Assembly: GCA_905160935.1 (NCBI GenBank)
Contig: CAJHZI010000794.1
Span: forward strand, 1,322,501 to 1,386,500
Length of the DNA: 64,000 nt
Reading direction: 5' to 3'
Origin: Enchytraeus crypticus
Taxonomy: Eukaryota > Annelida > Clitellata > Enchytraeida > Enchytraeidae
Shown here: piece after piece, positions 43,587 to 56,600 of the stretch
Layout: every line of letters starts with the position of its first letter
How positions within the stretch are numbered: the first letter of the stretch is position 1
Program-made: the position numbers and the translations under genes
Notes under the pieces: model-generated
What the model was told of the DNA's origin: nothing
Databases searched by the model: none
What the model saw: the letters and a program-made list of their open reading frames with translations, nothing else

Positions 43587-44730
43587 AAGAAGAATATATG
43601 TTTAATTTCAATCACAACATCAATGAGTAGATAACAAACGCATATCGTAATCAGATGAAAGATAATAAAGCAGCATATGCAGACAAACATCATCAAACAC
43701 GCCATCAAAGTTAAAAATGAAAATGAATTAATGAAAAATTAATTAATTAGAATTATATTTATAAGTGCTACGTGATACAAAAACGTAATAAATATTGAGA
43801 ATGGTTTTCCTATAAAAAGAGATTAGAGGTAAACATTTCGACAGACTCACAGTGACTACTTCGGTGAAGATAATTTCTAAATGAACTAAGCTCTAAAGGC
43901 GGCGACACTTCATAGGTATCAGGCATTTCCGCAAAGAACTGCGCAATGAAGGAGAAAGGATTTCCGGGCAGTGCCTGAAGAGTCTAAAAAGAGCAACAAT
44001 GAGAAGCTTATCCTGCATAGAATCTTATAACACGCTATATTTTGTGCATTAAAGCTATACATCGCTCAAGCTGAAGGCCAATATGACATCCTAGCTATAG
44101 TTGATTATATAACTTTATATTTATTGCATTTAATTAATAAACCGTTAGACTATAGTCTCTGTCTTAGTGCACTGACTACCGGTGGGTCCATGGTATATAA
44201 CGCTTTCACTATTCTCTGTTTTCTGTTTTCCTCTTCATGTCCACATACGAGTGGGTCTTTAAATCATCTAACATACCTAATCTCGGCCTACCCCTGCCTC
44301 TTTTCTCTTCCATTCTACCTTCTATGACCTCTATTAAAATAGACCTTCCCTCCTTAGAATGTGTCCTATCCAACTTTTCTTCCTATTTCTTAATGCATTC
44401 CTAGCCTTAATATCTTAATATAAAATATTTATTTAAATCTAAAGAATCCACACTGAAGCAAATGCGTCAATCAAAATCCAACACCAGATCTCCAGTATTC
44501 CATCCGGAGACATTTGGCTAGTCTTTGATCTCGTTCACACTGGCTAAGGGTAGATTTATCTTTCTACATGAGCGGGGAATTGTCGTTAAAGCCGTGTAGG
44601 ACTTGTAGAACTGCAGTCGAGACGCTCTCATCTCCTATGCGTTAAACGGTCACACATCTGTTACACCCACCGGACTAATCAAATTAGCAAATCCGCATTC
44701 GACGCCTCGGGGTACGGGATACCGCGACAT
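41237..44730 (-). CDS. Proposed four-exon gene, RII-alpha/DPY30-like N-terminus, function unknown
   Basis: I do not recognise this gene. Four open exons join on the minus strand with matching phases: 44730-44671, 43974-43851, 43219-43180, 41456-41237. The donors are GTGGGT, GTGAGT and GTAAAT; the acceptors are CTTCAG, TTCTAG and CCTAG. The product would be 147 residues. It starts MSRYPVPRGVECGFANLISP and continues GNPFSFIAQFFAEMPDTYEV and SPPLELSSFRNYLHR. A very basic stretch follows (YRRDRAYNRRFIKRREIK), then a C-terminus with KFCSWFVRWPDV. The FANLI...NPFSFIAQFFAEM pattern resembles RII-alpha/DPY30 docking domains of ciliary and sperm proteins; this is inference. An X-box-like site precedes the ATG. 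Exon 2 is the best supported, as only one frame is open and both splice sites are good. Exon 4 and the final acceptor are weaker. Confidence 0.45.
42340..42512. repeat. (AATA/AAT)n microsatellite
   Basis: ATAATAATAAATAATAATA array inside the third intron of the proposed gene. Minus-strand Tyr/Ile/Leu frames here are artefacts. Confidence 0.9.
43408..43600. repeat. Short GAAAGCCCACATT tandem repeat and (GAA)n
   Basis: Four units of 16 bases (TTGAAAGCCCACA) at about 43408-43462, and a GAA run at 43558-43595. Confidence 0.8.
44148..44400 (-). mobile_element. RTE-like LINE 3' end
   Basis: GTGCACTGACTACCGGTGGG, CCATGGTATATAACGCTT and CTAATCTCGGCCTACCCC. It encodes the usual terminal peptide in reverse and sits in intron 1 of the proposed gene. 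Confidence 0.8.
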
Positions 44731-44773
44731 GGTTTTTCTTGTCTCACGAAGCTACCAGAATATAGCTAAACAT

Positions 44774-44786
44774 TGTTGCTAGGGAA
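44774..44786 (-). promoter_or_regulatory. RFX X-box-like site
   Basis: The minus strand reads GTTCCCTAGCAAC, an imperfect inverted repeat close to the RFX X-box (GTNRCC, short spacer, RGYAAC). It lies 44-56 bases before the start codon of the proposed gene. RFX factors drive ciliary genes, which fits a RII-alpha-like ciliary product. Confidence 0.45.
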
Positions 44787-45034
44787 CCCGATCCCGTGTA
44801 ACCTAGCTGTTCTAAACCCTGAAATTAGCTGAAATAGTCTTAAAATAACCCATTTATTAAAGGAGAAATGAATCCTGTTAAAACCCTTAATGGCCACCTG
44901 TTAACGAAGCTCAATAGCAACTAAATTTTATTTGACACCCTTAGCATACATTCTCTAATTCAGCTTATCTGTAGTATACTAGCTATGCCAATTAATATTA
45001 GCTTTATGAAAAATAAAAACAACAATGATAATGC

Positions 45035-45188
45035 TACAGTCGCCAGTGACAAAATCAAGCAATATACTTTGGACTGAATTTCTGAATTTTGGAATTTGCA
45101 CCGTTTTTGGACCTTCATTTTTTTGCTCGCCGGCTTAATTTTGTCCCAATAGTGTTCGATGTTGTCATTGATGACTGTAGCACTCTAA

Positions 45189-45244
<56 letters not shown>

Positions 45245-45245
45245 G
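45035..45245 (+). mobile_element. CR1/L2-like LINE 3' tail
   Basis: ACTTTGGACTGAATTTCTGA, GGAATTTGCACCGTTTTTGG and GTTGTCATTGATGACTGTAG, then a long TTA microsatellite tail. It lies downstream of the MAB21-like stop codon. Confidence 0.85.
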
Positions 45246-45478
45246 AACGAAAGTCAATCCAACGAACAAATCGTACAAAACGTACAAACGGTACGAACCC
45301 AATATTCGAAAACGAGCCTAAGATCTGAGATAAGAAATTATATGGTAGCGTAGCTTTGGAACTATGCAGCTTTCGGCATTTTGAAAACCCCGAATGGACC
45401 CAATGCTACATATAAGGAACAAACAAGTTGTATTAAATAGAATGTTTTAATAGAAAATCTAACAATTTTACATCTCTG

Positions 45479-48324
45479 TCACAATTTTTCCAGACATCGA
45501 GGATTTGTCAATAATTCTCGAAGCAGTCGCCATGCTTGTTTTGCCGCATTATCCAAAGAAGTCGTTGATTTACCGCGAAACAGATCCATACCGGGCAGGA
45601 AATAGTGAGGACACCTTCGATTCTGCAGACAGGAAATCAACTGGAGCAGTATCCCGTTAATCCTATCACCCATGCAACACTCTTCCCACTCTAGTTCCCT
45701 CGGATGTTTCTCGCACTCGTACAGCACTAAAGCTTTTATGTGTATGATCTCGACAGGTTGTCCGGGTAGGTCGAGGTGCTTGTCCCTCAGAGTCTTCAGG
45801 ACGCTGTAGACCTTCTTCCTGCTTCCTCCGTAGAGAAGGGTTGACTCTGCCTGGTGGAATGAGATCAGCCAGGCGTCTCCCTCAGTGGTCGTCTGCTTGT
45901 CCAGCCTTTAATATAGTAATGTTATACACTGGATGACTGTAGACTAAAGTATCTTAAATTTCATTATTTGTAAATTTGATACAATTTATATCAACATCAT
46001 CATCTTCCCTTAAATCCCAGTTTAACTAGGGTCGGGATACGAATAGATCTTCTCCAATCCTAAAGACTTTTGAAGTTTTTCCATTCGTTTAAATTTTTGT
46101 AGCATTTCTGGAGCCAAGGTGCTCACCAACCGAATGCCCTTTCTGACGTTGGTGATGCTATTTATATAATTTTTAAAAATTTTGATCCAGAAGGTAGATC
46201 CCTATATGTCGGCAAGTTTATTCTATGCATGGTGTACGGTGTCACTGTGAAAATAAAACGCCTATCTACAGTATAATAGACCCCTGAACACATTAACAAT
46301 CAACACATCGTCGTTGGCTGGAGCCAGTGGCGATGTCGGAAGATAATCGACCGCGGATCAGTAAGTTAAGGGCTTCAAATCTTGAGCTCTCCCGTCGCTG
46401 ACATCGCTTTCGAGTGAGAAAATTGACGTTAACACTGGCTTTAGAATGAGCTTTTCAACCATTCTTGTGAATCTCGGAGATTTCACTCTCAGATCAGCAG
46501 TACCACAAATCGAACCTGCGAGAGTTCAGTATACCTAAGGATCTCTCATTTAAAACTTCATGACGTTATCAACACCTCTAACCGCAATGCTATTGCGACA
46601 GTTGTTAGGTGGTTCAAAATGGACATAACTTGTGTAAATGTACATAGGAACGATTTATTTATGTTTTACTATTCATAAACATCACAGTAACCGACCTGCA
46701 ATATGAACTTTCCTTGGACAGCAGATCAAATCCCTCAGCCTTTATTTCTGCCACGAGACTGGGCGAGGGCCACTGAAGATGCAACGAGGGCCAATCGCAT
46801 GCACTCCGGGGCCAAATCCCGGAGCATCGGAATGCGGGAGTGATCTGGACTGTGTAACGATCCTTGACCTTCAGTTTGACCTCCGAAGTCTCGGATATTA
46901 GCTTTAAGCTCGCAGAATTAGACTCTGTTTTACCTGTAGCAAAATAGGCGCATAGGTAGTAGTAAAAATAGTAATATTTGTAGCCTACTACGTCCCTTAT
47001 TTTGAATACAAGTGAAAAGAAAGTTTTATGATGCGTTTAACTTTGTAAAGAACGTAAAATGTCAATCACTATAAATTGTATATTTGGAATAAGCCAGCCA
47101 ACTTCCAAGATACAATCATTGTCAAGCGAATAATTTAATAGTAGTAAAATTGTAAATATTAAATACTATGTAGGTCAATAATTATACTGATATATGATTA
47201 AGATATATAGGACTATTTCAGTTGCGGTATGCATAACGACAGATGTTTCTGACGAATTTGACGAGGAAATGGATATGGAAATAGTTCTCGATACTATTGG
47301 TATACAATGTTTTCATCCAACCTAAATAGAGCAAGCATTATCACAGCAACCTGTGTACTTGTCTACGGCCTGAGCCACGAGAGTTTGAAATCTGGAGCGA
47401 ATCTTTCTGGCTGAGAGGTACCCGGATGCGGTGATGAACTCGACCCAGAGGGACATGGATCTCTTCCGCCCATCGCTCAGCTTCAGCACGGCGCATCCCG
47501 GCACTGCCCCATCATCCACGAAGTTAAACACCCCCATCTGATTGAGGTACAAGATTACCTCAAACTGTAGCATAAACCAGTGTACATGCATTATACTCAT
47601 CATCATCATCATCGTCGTAGTCGTCATCATCATCATCATCATCATCATCATAATCATCGTCGTCGTCGTCGTCATAATCATCATCGTCATCATCATCATT
47701 ATCATCGTCGTCGTCGTCTCGTCATCATCATCATCATCATTATCATCGTCATCATCATCATCATCATCATCATCTTCCCTTGAATCCCAGTTTAACTAGG
47801 GTCAGGATAAGAATAGACTGTCTCAAATCCTCTCTGTCCTACATCAAATCATCAGTCAATCCCCTATTTGAGACTTTCCATTCGTTTAAATTTTTGCATC
47901 AATTTCTGGAGCCTTGGCGCTCACCAACCGAATGCCCTTTCTGACGGTGGTATGGATCTTAGTGCTTTAGTCGCCTTCTCTACGATACGTGCAGTCACCG
48001 GTTGGTCAATTCTTCAAACAACCCGGACACAATACGAGGAAAATATCCATTACTTAATTTTCTATAATTAATTACCTAATATTTTCATACCATTTATATC
48101 AATACCTCTGTCGGTGAAATCACTCTTAGCCCTTCGTAATGACCTCCACTTTCTGTGAGAGAGCTGACAAAGCGGGGCTCGTGCAGTTCAACCTCTTTGA
48201 GAACCTCCTGGACAACCTTGCAGATCTCTCTCAGGGACCGAGCTATGGCAGACCTTCGACCTTCCACCCTCTCTGCCTGAAACTGGTTCAGCTGATACAT
48301 CATCCGAGTTTGAAGAGCCAACAT
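45479..48324 (-). CDS. MAB21L: MAB21-like protein (MAB21L1/MAB21L2 family)
   Basis: MAB21-like proteins have a cGAS-type nucleotidyltransferase fold and act in eye, neural and body-wall development; no enzymatic activity is established for MAB21L1/2. Four exons join: 48324-48106, 47564-47351, 46933-46696, 45905-45479. They total 1098 nt, 365 residues (human 359). Long stretches match the family: KEVELHEPRFVSSL, YLNQMGVFNFVDDG, CAVLKLSDGRKRSMSLWVEF, SARKIRSRFQTLVAQAVDK, SGIWPRS, LKTLRDKHLDLPGQP, YECEKHPRE, GILLQLISCLQNRRCPHYF and the final LEKL. Human MAB21L1/2 have no introns in the coding region; here there are three, with the first exons best conserved and the middle (exon 3) diverged. The start MLALQTRMMYQLN aligns with the human start. 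Confidence 0.96.
45992..46605. repeat. Repeat cluster in MAB21-like intron 3
   Basis: Family C (45992-46158, plus), SINE-A (46315-46445, plus: GGCTGGAGCCAGTGGCGATG, GGATCAGTAAGTTAAGGGCT, GACATCGCTTTCGAGTGAG) and a minus-strand SINE-B (46465-46605). Confidence 0.8.
46934..47350. other. MAB21-like intron 2, nothing recognised
   Basis: AT-rich sequence with no repeat family or coding potential that I can identify. Confidence 0.4.
47590..48035. repeat. (ATC)n microsatellite and family C repeat in MAB21-like intron 1
   Basis: ATC/GTC triplets (47597-47775) lead directly into the most complete family C copy (47776-48035). This shows that the triplet array is the expanded tail of that element. It starts about 30 bases from exon 2. 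Confidence 0.88.
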
Positions 48325-49562
48325 CCTAAGATCGGGGTAGTTTAGATGCTGTTGAACAAAGACAATCGGTCTGTAATAGATACGTATTGGTCTCGTAAAG
48401 GGGTTGCAGTTGAATCATATAAAGTCATTGGCAGATCATTTTAGCAAAATCTAAAATTGAGCCTATGAGCTGGTAGCATGTTGGCCAAGTTGTCTGACTG
48501 CGGATCAGTAGGTGCAGGGTTCAGATCTAGTGCACATATAGTCACTGATACGCTCTTGAGATAGGAAACTGACGTTAAACTAATCCTTTTAGCCTTTAAA
48601 TTGAGTGGGACTGAGCACAGTGGGATTAGCACATTAGGATTGAACTAAAAACCTGTGTTTAGATTAAAGTTTGATCAAGAAACTGCCATGCAGCTTCGAT
48701 TAAAGATTTGTAAAGATTTGAATAATTTTATTTATAGTTTTTAATCATGGGGAATGAAATCCTAAATATTACAATTTATTGTAGTGTATTATAAGTGTCA
48801 TTGCATTGTATTTTTGTACTGTATACTGTAATGCAATTAACTAGTACTATTATGTTTACTGTAGCCTAAGTACTTTACTGCATTGCACTATTATTAATTG
48901 TTACTGTATTGTATTGCATTTTATTGTATTATATTGTAGTTTAATGCACATGTATTGTAATGCATTATTTACTTTTCATTGCATTGCATTTTATATGGCA
49001 TTGCACTCTATTTTATCGTACCGTATTTATTCGAATTATATGTTAGTGCAATGTGTTGCATATGCACATGTATTGTACTGTTTTGTACTATTTAGCATTC
49101 TTGTGCATGACTTTATAATTCTTTTAACCTTTAATGAGCGATAGCGTAACATTACTTTATTCATATAAAAATGCGTGACAACTTATAATGTTATATCTAT
49201 TTTGTTCAATTATTTTGGTGACTTTTCTTAAAACATTGCGCATTTTGTTAATTTAAAAGGATTATGTATTTGTTAAATTATACCGAACCTTTTTTCTATA
49301 AAAATAAGTAAATATCTTGATTAAACGATGCAATCCTTATCACTTTTATCAGGTCTACGCTAGATCTAAGTTGATAAGCGATAGTCTGATATTTGCAGGT
49401 TACTGAGTCCTATAGGCAGTCCCGTGCAAAATGATGGACAACGAAAGAAATGCTCTGATTGGTTGATAGAGGCGACCGGAAGTCCTAGCTATCCAATCGT
49501 CTTGGATTGACCGCAACATCGGGATGTGAACCGAAGTACACGACTGTCAGGGTTATGGGATT

Positions 49563-50758
49563 TTAGGGGAGAAAAGGCAATGAGGGACAATGAGGGCATA
49601 GAGGGCATAGAGGGCAATGAGAGACAATGAGGGCATAGAGGGCATAGAGGGCATAAAGGGCAAAGTGGGCATAGAGGACATAAAGGGCATAGAGAGCATA
49701 GAGGGCATAGAGGGCATAGAGGGCAAAGAGGGTAAAGTGGGCATAGAGGGCATAGAGGGCACAGAGGGCATAGAGGGCGTAGAGGGCATAGAGGTCATAG
49801 AGGGCATAACAGTAAGAACGGGGCAAGTTGATACGAGGGTAGGTTGATACTAGTGGCATAAAATTGCCAGTTTTAATTTCTTTCCAACGTGAGGCCGTCT
49901 ACATGTAGTCCCAGTAGTTCTACTTCTTCAGACATTTCCGTCAGAAAATGAAATAGGAGGTTTAGTCAAAAATTAGAAAAATTGTTTTTATTCGCTCATC
50001 TAAAATAATCAGGGATGTCTTCATAAGCTTGTATAATCAATACGTTAAGCAACATTATTAATATTTTTATATTAAAGTAAGCCTAGTTATACAGTGCATG
50101 GACTGTGCTGTTACAATTAATCTACTAATAAATGCCAATTTGCTATTACATTTTTTTGGATACGCGAGTGTGGATGGGGCTAGTTGATACATCGTGCGTG
50201 GGGCAAGTTGATACATGCATCAACATGACACTTTTAAATAGAAAAACAAGAAATGTGTAGATAACGTTATTGAGTGCTAAATGTGGGCACATTATGCTTG
50301 TACAAATAAAAATCAGCACTTCATTTGTCCAAATTGCAACTCTTATGATGCTATATAGCCACAGAATTTAAAAATAAATTTCAATATGATAAATTCGTAT
50401 TTGGTAACTCGTAGATGTACGGTATGAGAATAAAGCCATAGATTTAAGCAGTTTTCCCTAACTACTGACTTTTCTGAATAAGATATAGCTTTAGGTATCA
50501 CTATCTTGCGACAATTCAATCAGCTAATGGTATGTGTATCAACTTGCCCCGCTATGGGGTAGGATGATACAATTTTGGTTAGGGTATTTGAAGTCAATTT
50601 ACTGTTAGTTGCTTATTTGTATCAGAACGGTTATGCATTGAATATGTCATTGAAATATGTTGCTAAAATAATATATAGATTGGATTGTTCATGTCCTAAT
50701 ATATTATTGTAAAATTGGCAAAACGTTAAAATAGTATCAACTTGCCTCGCTCTCCCCT
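49563..50758. mobile_element. MITE with terminal inverted repeats and an internal 9-bp minisatellite
   Basis: The left end TTTTAGGGGAGA and right end CTCTCCCCTAG are inverted, flanked by TA. Subterminal GGGGCAAGTTGATAC motifs occur at the left (about 49820 and 50180-50215) and as the reverse complement at the right (about 50538 and 50735). A GGGCATAGA minisatellite (49585-49808, about 25 units) has expanded just inside the left end. There is no transposase. Confidence 0.7.
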
Positions 50759-50794
50759 AGTATGGATAGTCGATCGTTAATCCAGTAAAATTTG

Positions 50795-51030
50795 AATGTC
50801 TCAATAGCGCAATGGTTAAGGGTGTAAATAACGTCATGAAGTTTTAAATGACAGACCCAGAGGTGAATCGAACTCTCGTGGGTTCGATTCCCAGCCGCGC
50901 TGATCTGTGTGTAAAATCTCGGACATTCACTGGACTGGCTACACGGAAAATGGACTAAATTGCCTAACGGATATAACATGTGGTATTAAAAGTGACAGAT
51001 ATCAACATAGTTGATCATTTCACTATAATG

Positions 51031-51070
<40 letters not shown>
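50795..51070 (+). repeat. SINE-B with ATT tail
   Basis: Complete: TCAATAGCGCAATGGTTAAG (A-box region), GGGTTCGATTCCCAGC (B box), TCGGACATTCACTGGACTGG and CACTATAATG, then a TTATTATT run. It lies against the right end of the MITE. Confidence 0.85.
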
Positions 51071-53061
51071 CCATCAAGCAGTAAATTAATCAGTAAATCA
51101 TATGATAAATCAATCAGTTAAACAATCATCAATTAATTAATCTATTAACTAATTTAAGTAAATTTCAAACACAAAATTTAAAAAAAGGTATTTTGAAAGG
51201 CATATTGAAAATAATTTTGAAAATACTTCAACATACTTTTTAAAAGTATTTTGAAAATTCTTTTGAAAATACTTTTTAAACGTATTTAAGAAGAACAAAT
51301 GCTATCGTATCAAGTGAGTCTTCGCTACATATGCAATTACGCGTAACGAAATTAATCAAGTAAATTTTAATTATATATAATTTTACTAACTATTATAATT
51401 TTAGTAATTTAATTTTAATAAATACTACATTGAACCTAATAATAATTTATTTATTAATTTTAATATTTACAATAACTATAATTAATTTTACAAATTCTTA
51501 TAATTTAGTAATTTTAGCAATAAATTTTTTTCTACTTTAATAAAGTTTTCAATGACAGTTCTTGAGGTAAATCTTGCGGGTTTGATTCACGGCAGCGCTA
51601 ATCTGAGAGTAAAATCTCTCACATTTGCCGGAATGGTTGCACAAAAATGGACTAAATTAACTAACGTTTTAAACATTTTGTATTAAAGTGATAGACATCA
51701 ACATGGTTGATCATTTTATCTTTGGAATGGTTTTCTGGATTTCGAAATATGCAATGTTTTAGAAATTGTATTTGCTTACCGGCCTGAACTTGTCAGAATA
51801 GTGTTCGATATTATCATGAATGGCAGTAGCACACTAAATGTTGTTACATTAACTTATGCTTCAATGCTTCGCTTTAAAGCCTGTTATTAATTTATGTATT
51901 CTCTTGTTGTTAAAACAAAATTTTCACTTACAAAAATAGTGTTAACGCTAATCGAGCGTAGCTAGGCAAGCTCAGTGCCTAGCATTAAAAAATTACATAT
52001 GGACACTTTCATAAACTATTTTAAATCTTAAAATATTAGTGATAAATTCTAATTAAACCTTTTAAAACCTGAGTGAAAGTACAAAACTATCATATTTATG
52101 TAATTTGTTGGATCAATTGGCTCCAAATATATAACAATATAGTTGACAAAGTAGCGAGACTTAATATATTCGGGCCTTCTTCTTGTTACGGATTGGTCCA
52201 GTTCTTAAAATTCTCTGTAAAAGTACATTTGTTTACATCTTTTTTTTAAATCCTTAATTTATTTCTATTTACTGAATTTCTAGAAACTTCTTTTATTGAG
52301 CTTCGGTACTCGGTAGTGTGACTGTGTTTGTTTGATGGGATTGAGATTGTAGTTTTTTGTAAAAACCTATAAATATCGAATTTTGTTAGTGAGAAAAGGC
52401 AGAAGAGTTGATAATAGTGTAATGTATGTTGAAGATATAAAATCTTTCTCTATTAATAAATTGTTTAGTGCCAATTTGACGTCCTTTTCTCGTCGTAGTT
52501 CGAAGTCAGGTACTTACCAAGCGGAATGTAAAATTGAGAGTTATTTCTCATGAATGGAACTGATGTAATAATTGCGTTTAGACTTCTGGTGTAGTAATAT
52601 CTGACATACTGCATATTTGTTGTGCACTCAGGCTTAGCCTTTTTGAGCATACCTTTGGCTGAAAAGTGGATTTTCTGTTGTCTTATCTCTCTCTCTCTCT
52701 CTTCTAGTTCCCTGCATAACGGCAGGTTCATGGCATATAACTCTTTCAACCAACTCCATCCTTAGCCTTCTTTTCATCTGTGTTAACGAATTTGTTATAA
52801 GATCATCCAGCATCCCATGTTGTCTTATACTGAAAGCTATTTTATATAATTAAGGTTATTTTAAATTGTGAATGCTGAGTAATATGCCAGTTCTGGAAGA
52901 ATGAAACGTTTGCAGTGCTTGGTAGTTATGCATAATCTCGGAAAAAATTTGTATATATTATTTTAGACGGACTTTGTAGGAATCGTCTGATGATAATAAC
53001 TTTAACTAAACATTGACGCGCTTATTGAATCGTGGACGTGGAATCCTTGGATGAATTTAAG

Positions 53062-53537
53062 ATGGAACAACTTATGCGAGCTCCTAATAAGTAAGTGATC
53101 GGATGTTTCTAGTCTGCTATTTACCATCTAAGATGCATAGTGAAATTTTTACAGATATTCAGTAAAGAATATTTTGTTCATATAGATGGCGATTTCTCAT
53201 TCTGTATTATTTTATTATCTCTTATATTTTGAATTTTGAAACACCTATAGTTATTTTAATTATTTTGATATATTTTATGTATAAATATAAAGTATATATA
53301 ATACTATAAAATATATAACGTAATACAAAAATAATATCAGTATGTATGTGTATATATATATAAAAATAACAAAGGTTTAATGCCCGTTTCCTCATACAGG
53401 GATGAAGGCAGGGCTGTCCCCACCGTCACACATCACTACTAATTGATTCACTCAAACAATTTGAAAAAACATATGCTGAAGAGTGAGGAGAAAATATATA
53501 TACATGTATATACATTTGTGAATAAATTTACATGTAC

Positions 53538-53610
<73 letters not shown>

Positions 53611-56600
53611 GTATAAGATAATGTTAATAAATAATTTTGAAAAATTTTTTGTTAAATAATAATTTTGTTAATCTTCATATTTTCATAAATCGAGAGTTGA
53701 GAGGCCTCAGTCAGATTAATCACATTGCCGTTTCAGGAAACGTAAAACTAACGATATTGAAGAAGAAAGACGTAAGGCTCCATCTCGTGTGATCACCCGT
53801 ATGGTTTGGGACGTCGATGCAGAGAAAACGAGAGAGATGATGGAAGATGTAGGAGTAACTGAACTTGAGGATTCTGATAACGAACCAATGGATTTAGATA
53901 TCAAACCTACACCACCTATGTCTTCTGATTTCCCAACTTATTCCTTTCTTGGACCTTCGGTAGTTTAATGATATTTATAATGCATTACAGCTTGTGTTCT
54001 ATTAAAATTAAATATTAATTTGTTGATACTTGTTTTTTTTAATTTCTATTAAATGAGCATACTCTCTATGTTTTGCTTCTTTTAGTATCTTTCTTTAATT
54101 TTTATAGTATTTTTAGTGTATGCATCATCATCATTTCCCTTGAAGATGATGATGATGATCATGCAGAAATTAAAAAATGGTAGTATTTACTTTTAATGAA
54201 TTCATGTGATAATATTAATATGATATTGAAAAATAGAGGGATACAATACGGTTACTGGAATAGTAAGTAAAATAATGTTGCTATTGAACTATTTTTTTAG
54301 TGTTTTTTACTATCGGATGCACTTTATTTTTTATATAGTTAACTTCTGATGTTATTTAGATTAATTTAATTGGTGCATTTTGCAAAGTAATTCAAGTTTG
54401 AAGATTTTATTTTCTGTGCTTTTTTAAATGATTTACTTAGTGAATATTATCTGTAAATGCACATATATTATGTGATGTGTTTTGCTTAATACACATTCTT
54501 ATGTATAATGCCATGTGAATGTTATGTTATGTATATGTTATACTTGTTTATGTTAGTTATTATCTCACTCATCTCTTCTGCACGCATCTAATCGAAGGGG
54601 ACTCACTCGCACTGACGCTGCAGTGCTCAATTCATTAAACGATCTTTCAACTTGTGGTGTGTCACGCATCAACGACCAGCATACAGCTCTCTCTAATCAT
54701 CGTCCTGGTGTGAATGGTATATTTACTGCTATATAAAATCTCTGTACTTACTATTTCCAAGTCCTTGCCTTATGAATACTCTAAAACTACTCATTTTTTA
54801 TTACTATACTGTATATTTGATGTATGTTTTTTATATTAGTCTAATTTTCTTACATGTATCTTATTCTGTAGCACCTTAGCTGTTATACAGTATAATTCCT
54901 CTTCCCATTTTGGTTTATCTCTGGCGTCATTTGTGAATAATGAATAGTATGATTGCCTGAAATCATATATTTTGTGTATTTTTTGAAATTTTAATGCTCT
55001 ATAATGTGTACCTGCAGCTTAAAATATTTTCATCTTGATCTTTTTTTGAGGAGGAAATACAATCTTTACTCTTTTGTTGTTTAGGGATTTAAGAATCATG
55101 CTGTATTTTATCGTTCCATATTTTATTTCAATACAGTTTGAATTCTAATTAATATTTTTAGATCCTTGGTGTATTTTATCTGATGAGATAATGCTGTCTG
55201 TGTTCACTTGGTTGCCTAAATCAACGCTGGTGCGATGTGCCCGTGTGTGCAGACGTTGGAATAGAGTCAGGTTTGAAGCAATCATCAACATTTTATTCAA
55301 TATATAAATAAATAAATAAATAACAACAATTACAGTGCTACAGTCATCAATGTCAAGCTGGCGAGCAAAACGAAGGTCAAAAAACGGTGCAAATTCCAGG
55401 TTCCAGAAAATCAGTCCAAAGTAAAGGGAAATGCTCTGGCAGATACCAGGTTCTCATCAATAAATTCTTGCGCTCATATAATTGAAGCTTTTCTTAGAAA
55501 ACTTTTTTAAAAATATAGTCCACTAATCAAATGTTACATGTCTTGTCCTTATTTTATTCTCCAAATGATAGTTCAGGATATAATTCAGGGATATGAAATG
55601 GTTTACTTTTTTAATAGTTTTCTTTGCCCTGCTCAAGAGCTGCATTAGTACAGTTGGAAACTGTTACTCAGCATCTTCATTAAGTCGAATATTTGTAAAT
55701 TTATGCAAATTAGAAATGCTAAGATTTGTTGATATTATTAAATCTGAGGAGATTGTACTTCTCAGTGTTGTATTATGATTACTGAAATCCAGTGCATGAA
55801 AGCATAAATTGTATTTAATGACTTCATAATAAATAATAAGTAAATATGTATCTATAAATAAATTCTATTGATGACAGAGAAGGACTAGATAATTTATTCA
55901 GTGTGAAATATCTTGGTTAGTTGAGTTTTGTAATACTAAATATCTTACTTCATTTGTCCATTTATGCTTTTGATAATTCTGAAATACTGTTGAACTGTGA
56001 TCTGGCTTGTTTTGTAGTTTTGACGAGTCTTTATGGCGTAGGCTAGATGCCTCAGATAAATGTCTAAAACAGGGAACATTAGGAATAATTCTCGATCGTG
56101 TGTCCGTTGCGCTACGGCTCACTAATGCTGAGGTACTCCATTTTGAATAAAAATATCTAACACAAATGGTGTCTCATTTCAAATACAAATAGATAACAGA
56201 AATGGTCTTTATTACCGTAACTAAATTTTTGTATAGTAGCTGAGGTTAAATACAATATTTAATTGATTGGCTGTTTCACATAGTATTTCTTGCTACAAAA
56301 ATATAAACAAGTATTTAGATCTTCACTGATTTCTAAACAATCAGACAACCACTGATAGCTAATGTACGAGCATAGGAATGGAATATACAAACATGATAGC
56401 AATTTTAAGTTGTTTCTACTTGATTTACTTGAATTCTTCGAACTGTCACACAGCTAATGTGGTGTTCTAAACACACTTTAAATGGCATCTGTTGCTGGGG
56501 TGTTTTTTTTAAAGTTGCAAATTATAAGATGCAAAAGTAGGAAGATGGAAAACTCCTGAAGTGATGCATATTTAGAAGCAAAGGCCCCTATTGTTAACAT

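Larger units (their letters stand above)
48325..53061. other. Divergent intergenic region between MAB21-like and SKP2
   Basis: It contains both promoters and many repeats: SINE-A-like (48468-48600), a TTGCATT-rich tract (48780-49080), a MITE with minisatellite (49563-50758), SINE-B (50795-51033 and 51540-51725), a CR1-like tail (51725-51860) and a diverged RTE-like LINE end (52685-52850, minus). No core promoter motif is distinctive enough to call. Confidence 0.6.

Noticed and set aside
49553-49859. Repetitive Met/Pro/Ser and Tyr/Ala/Leu frames
   Set aside because: Translations of the GGGCATAGA minisatellite inside the MITE.
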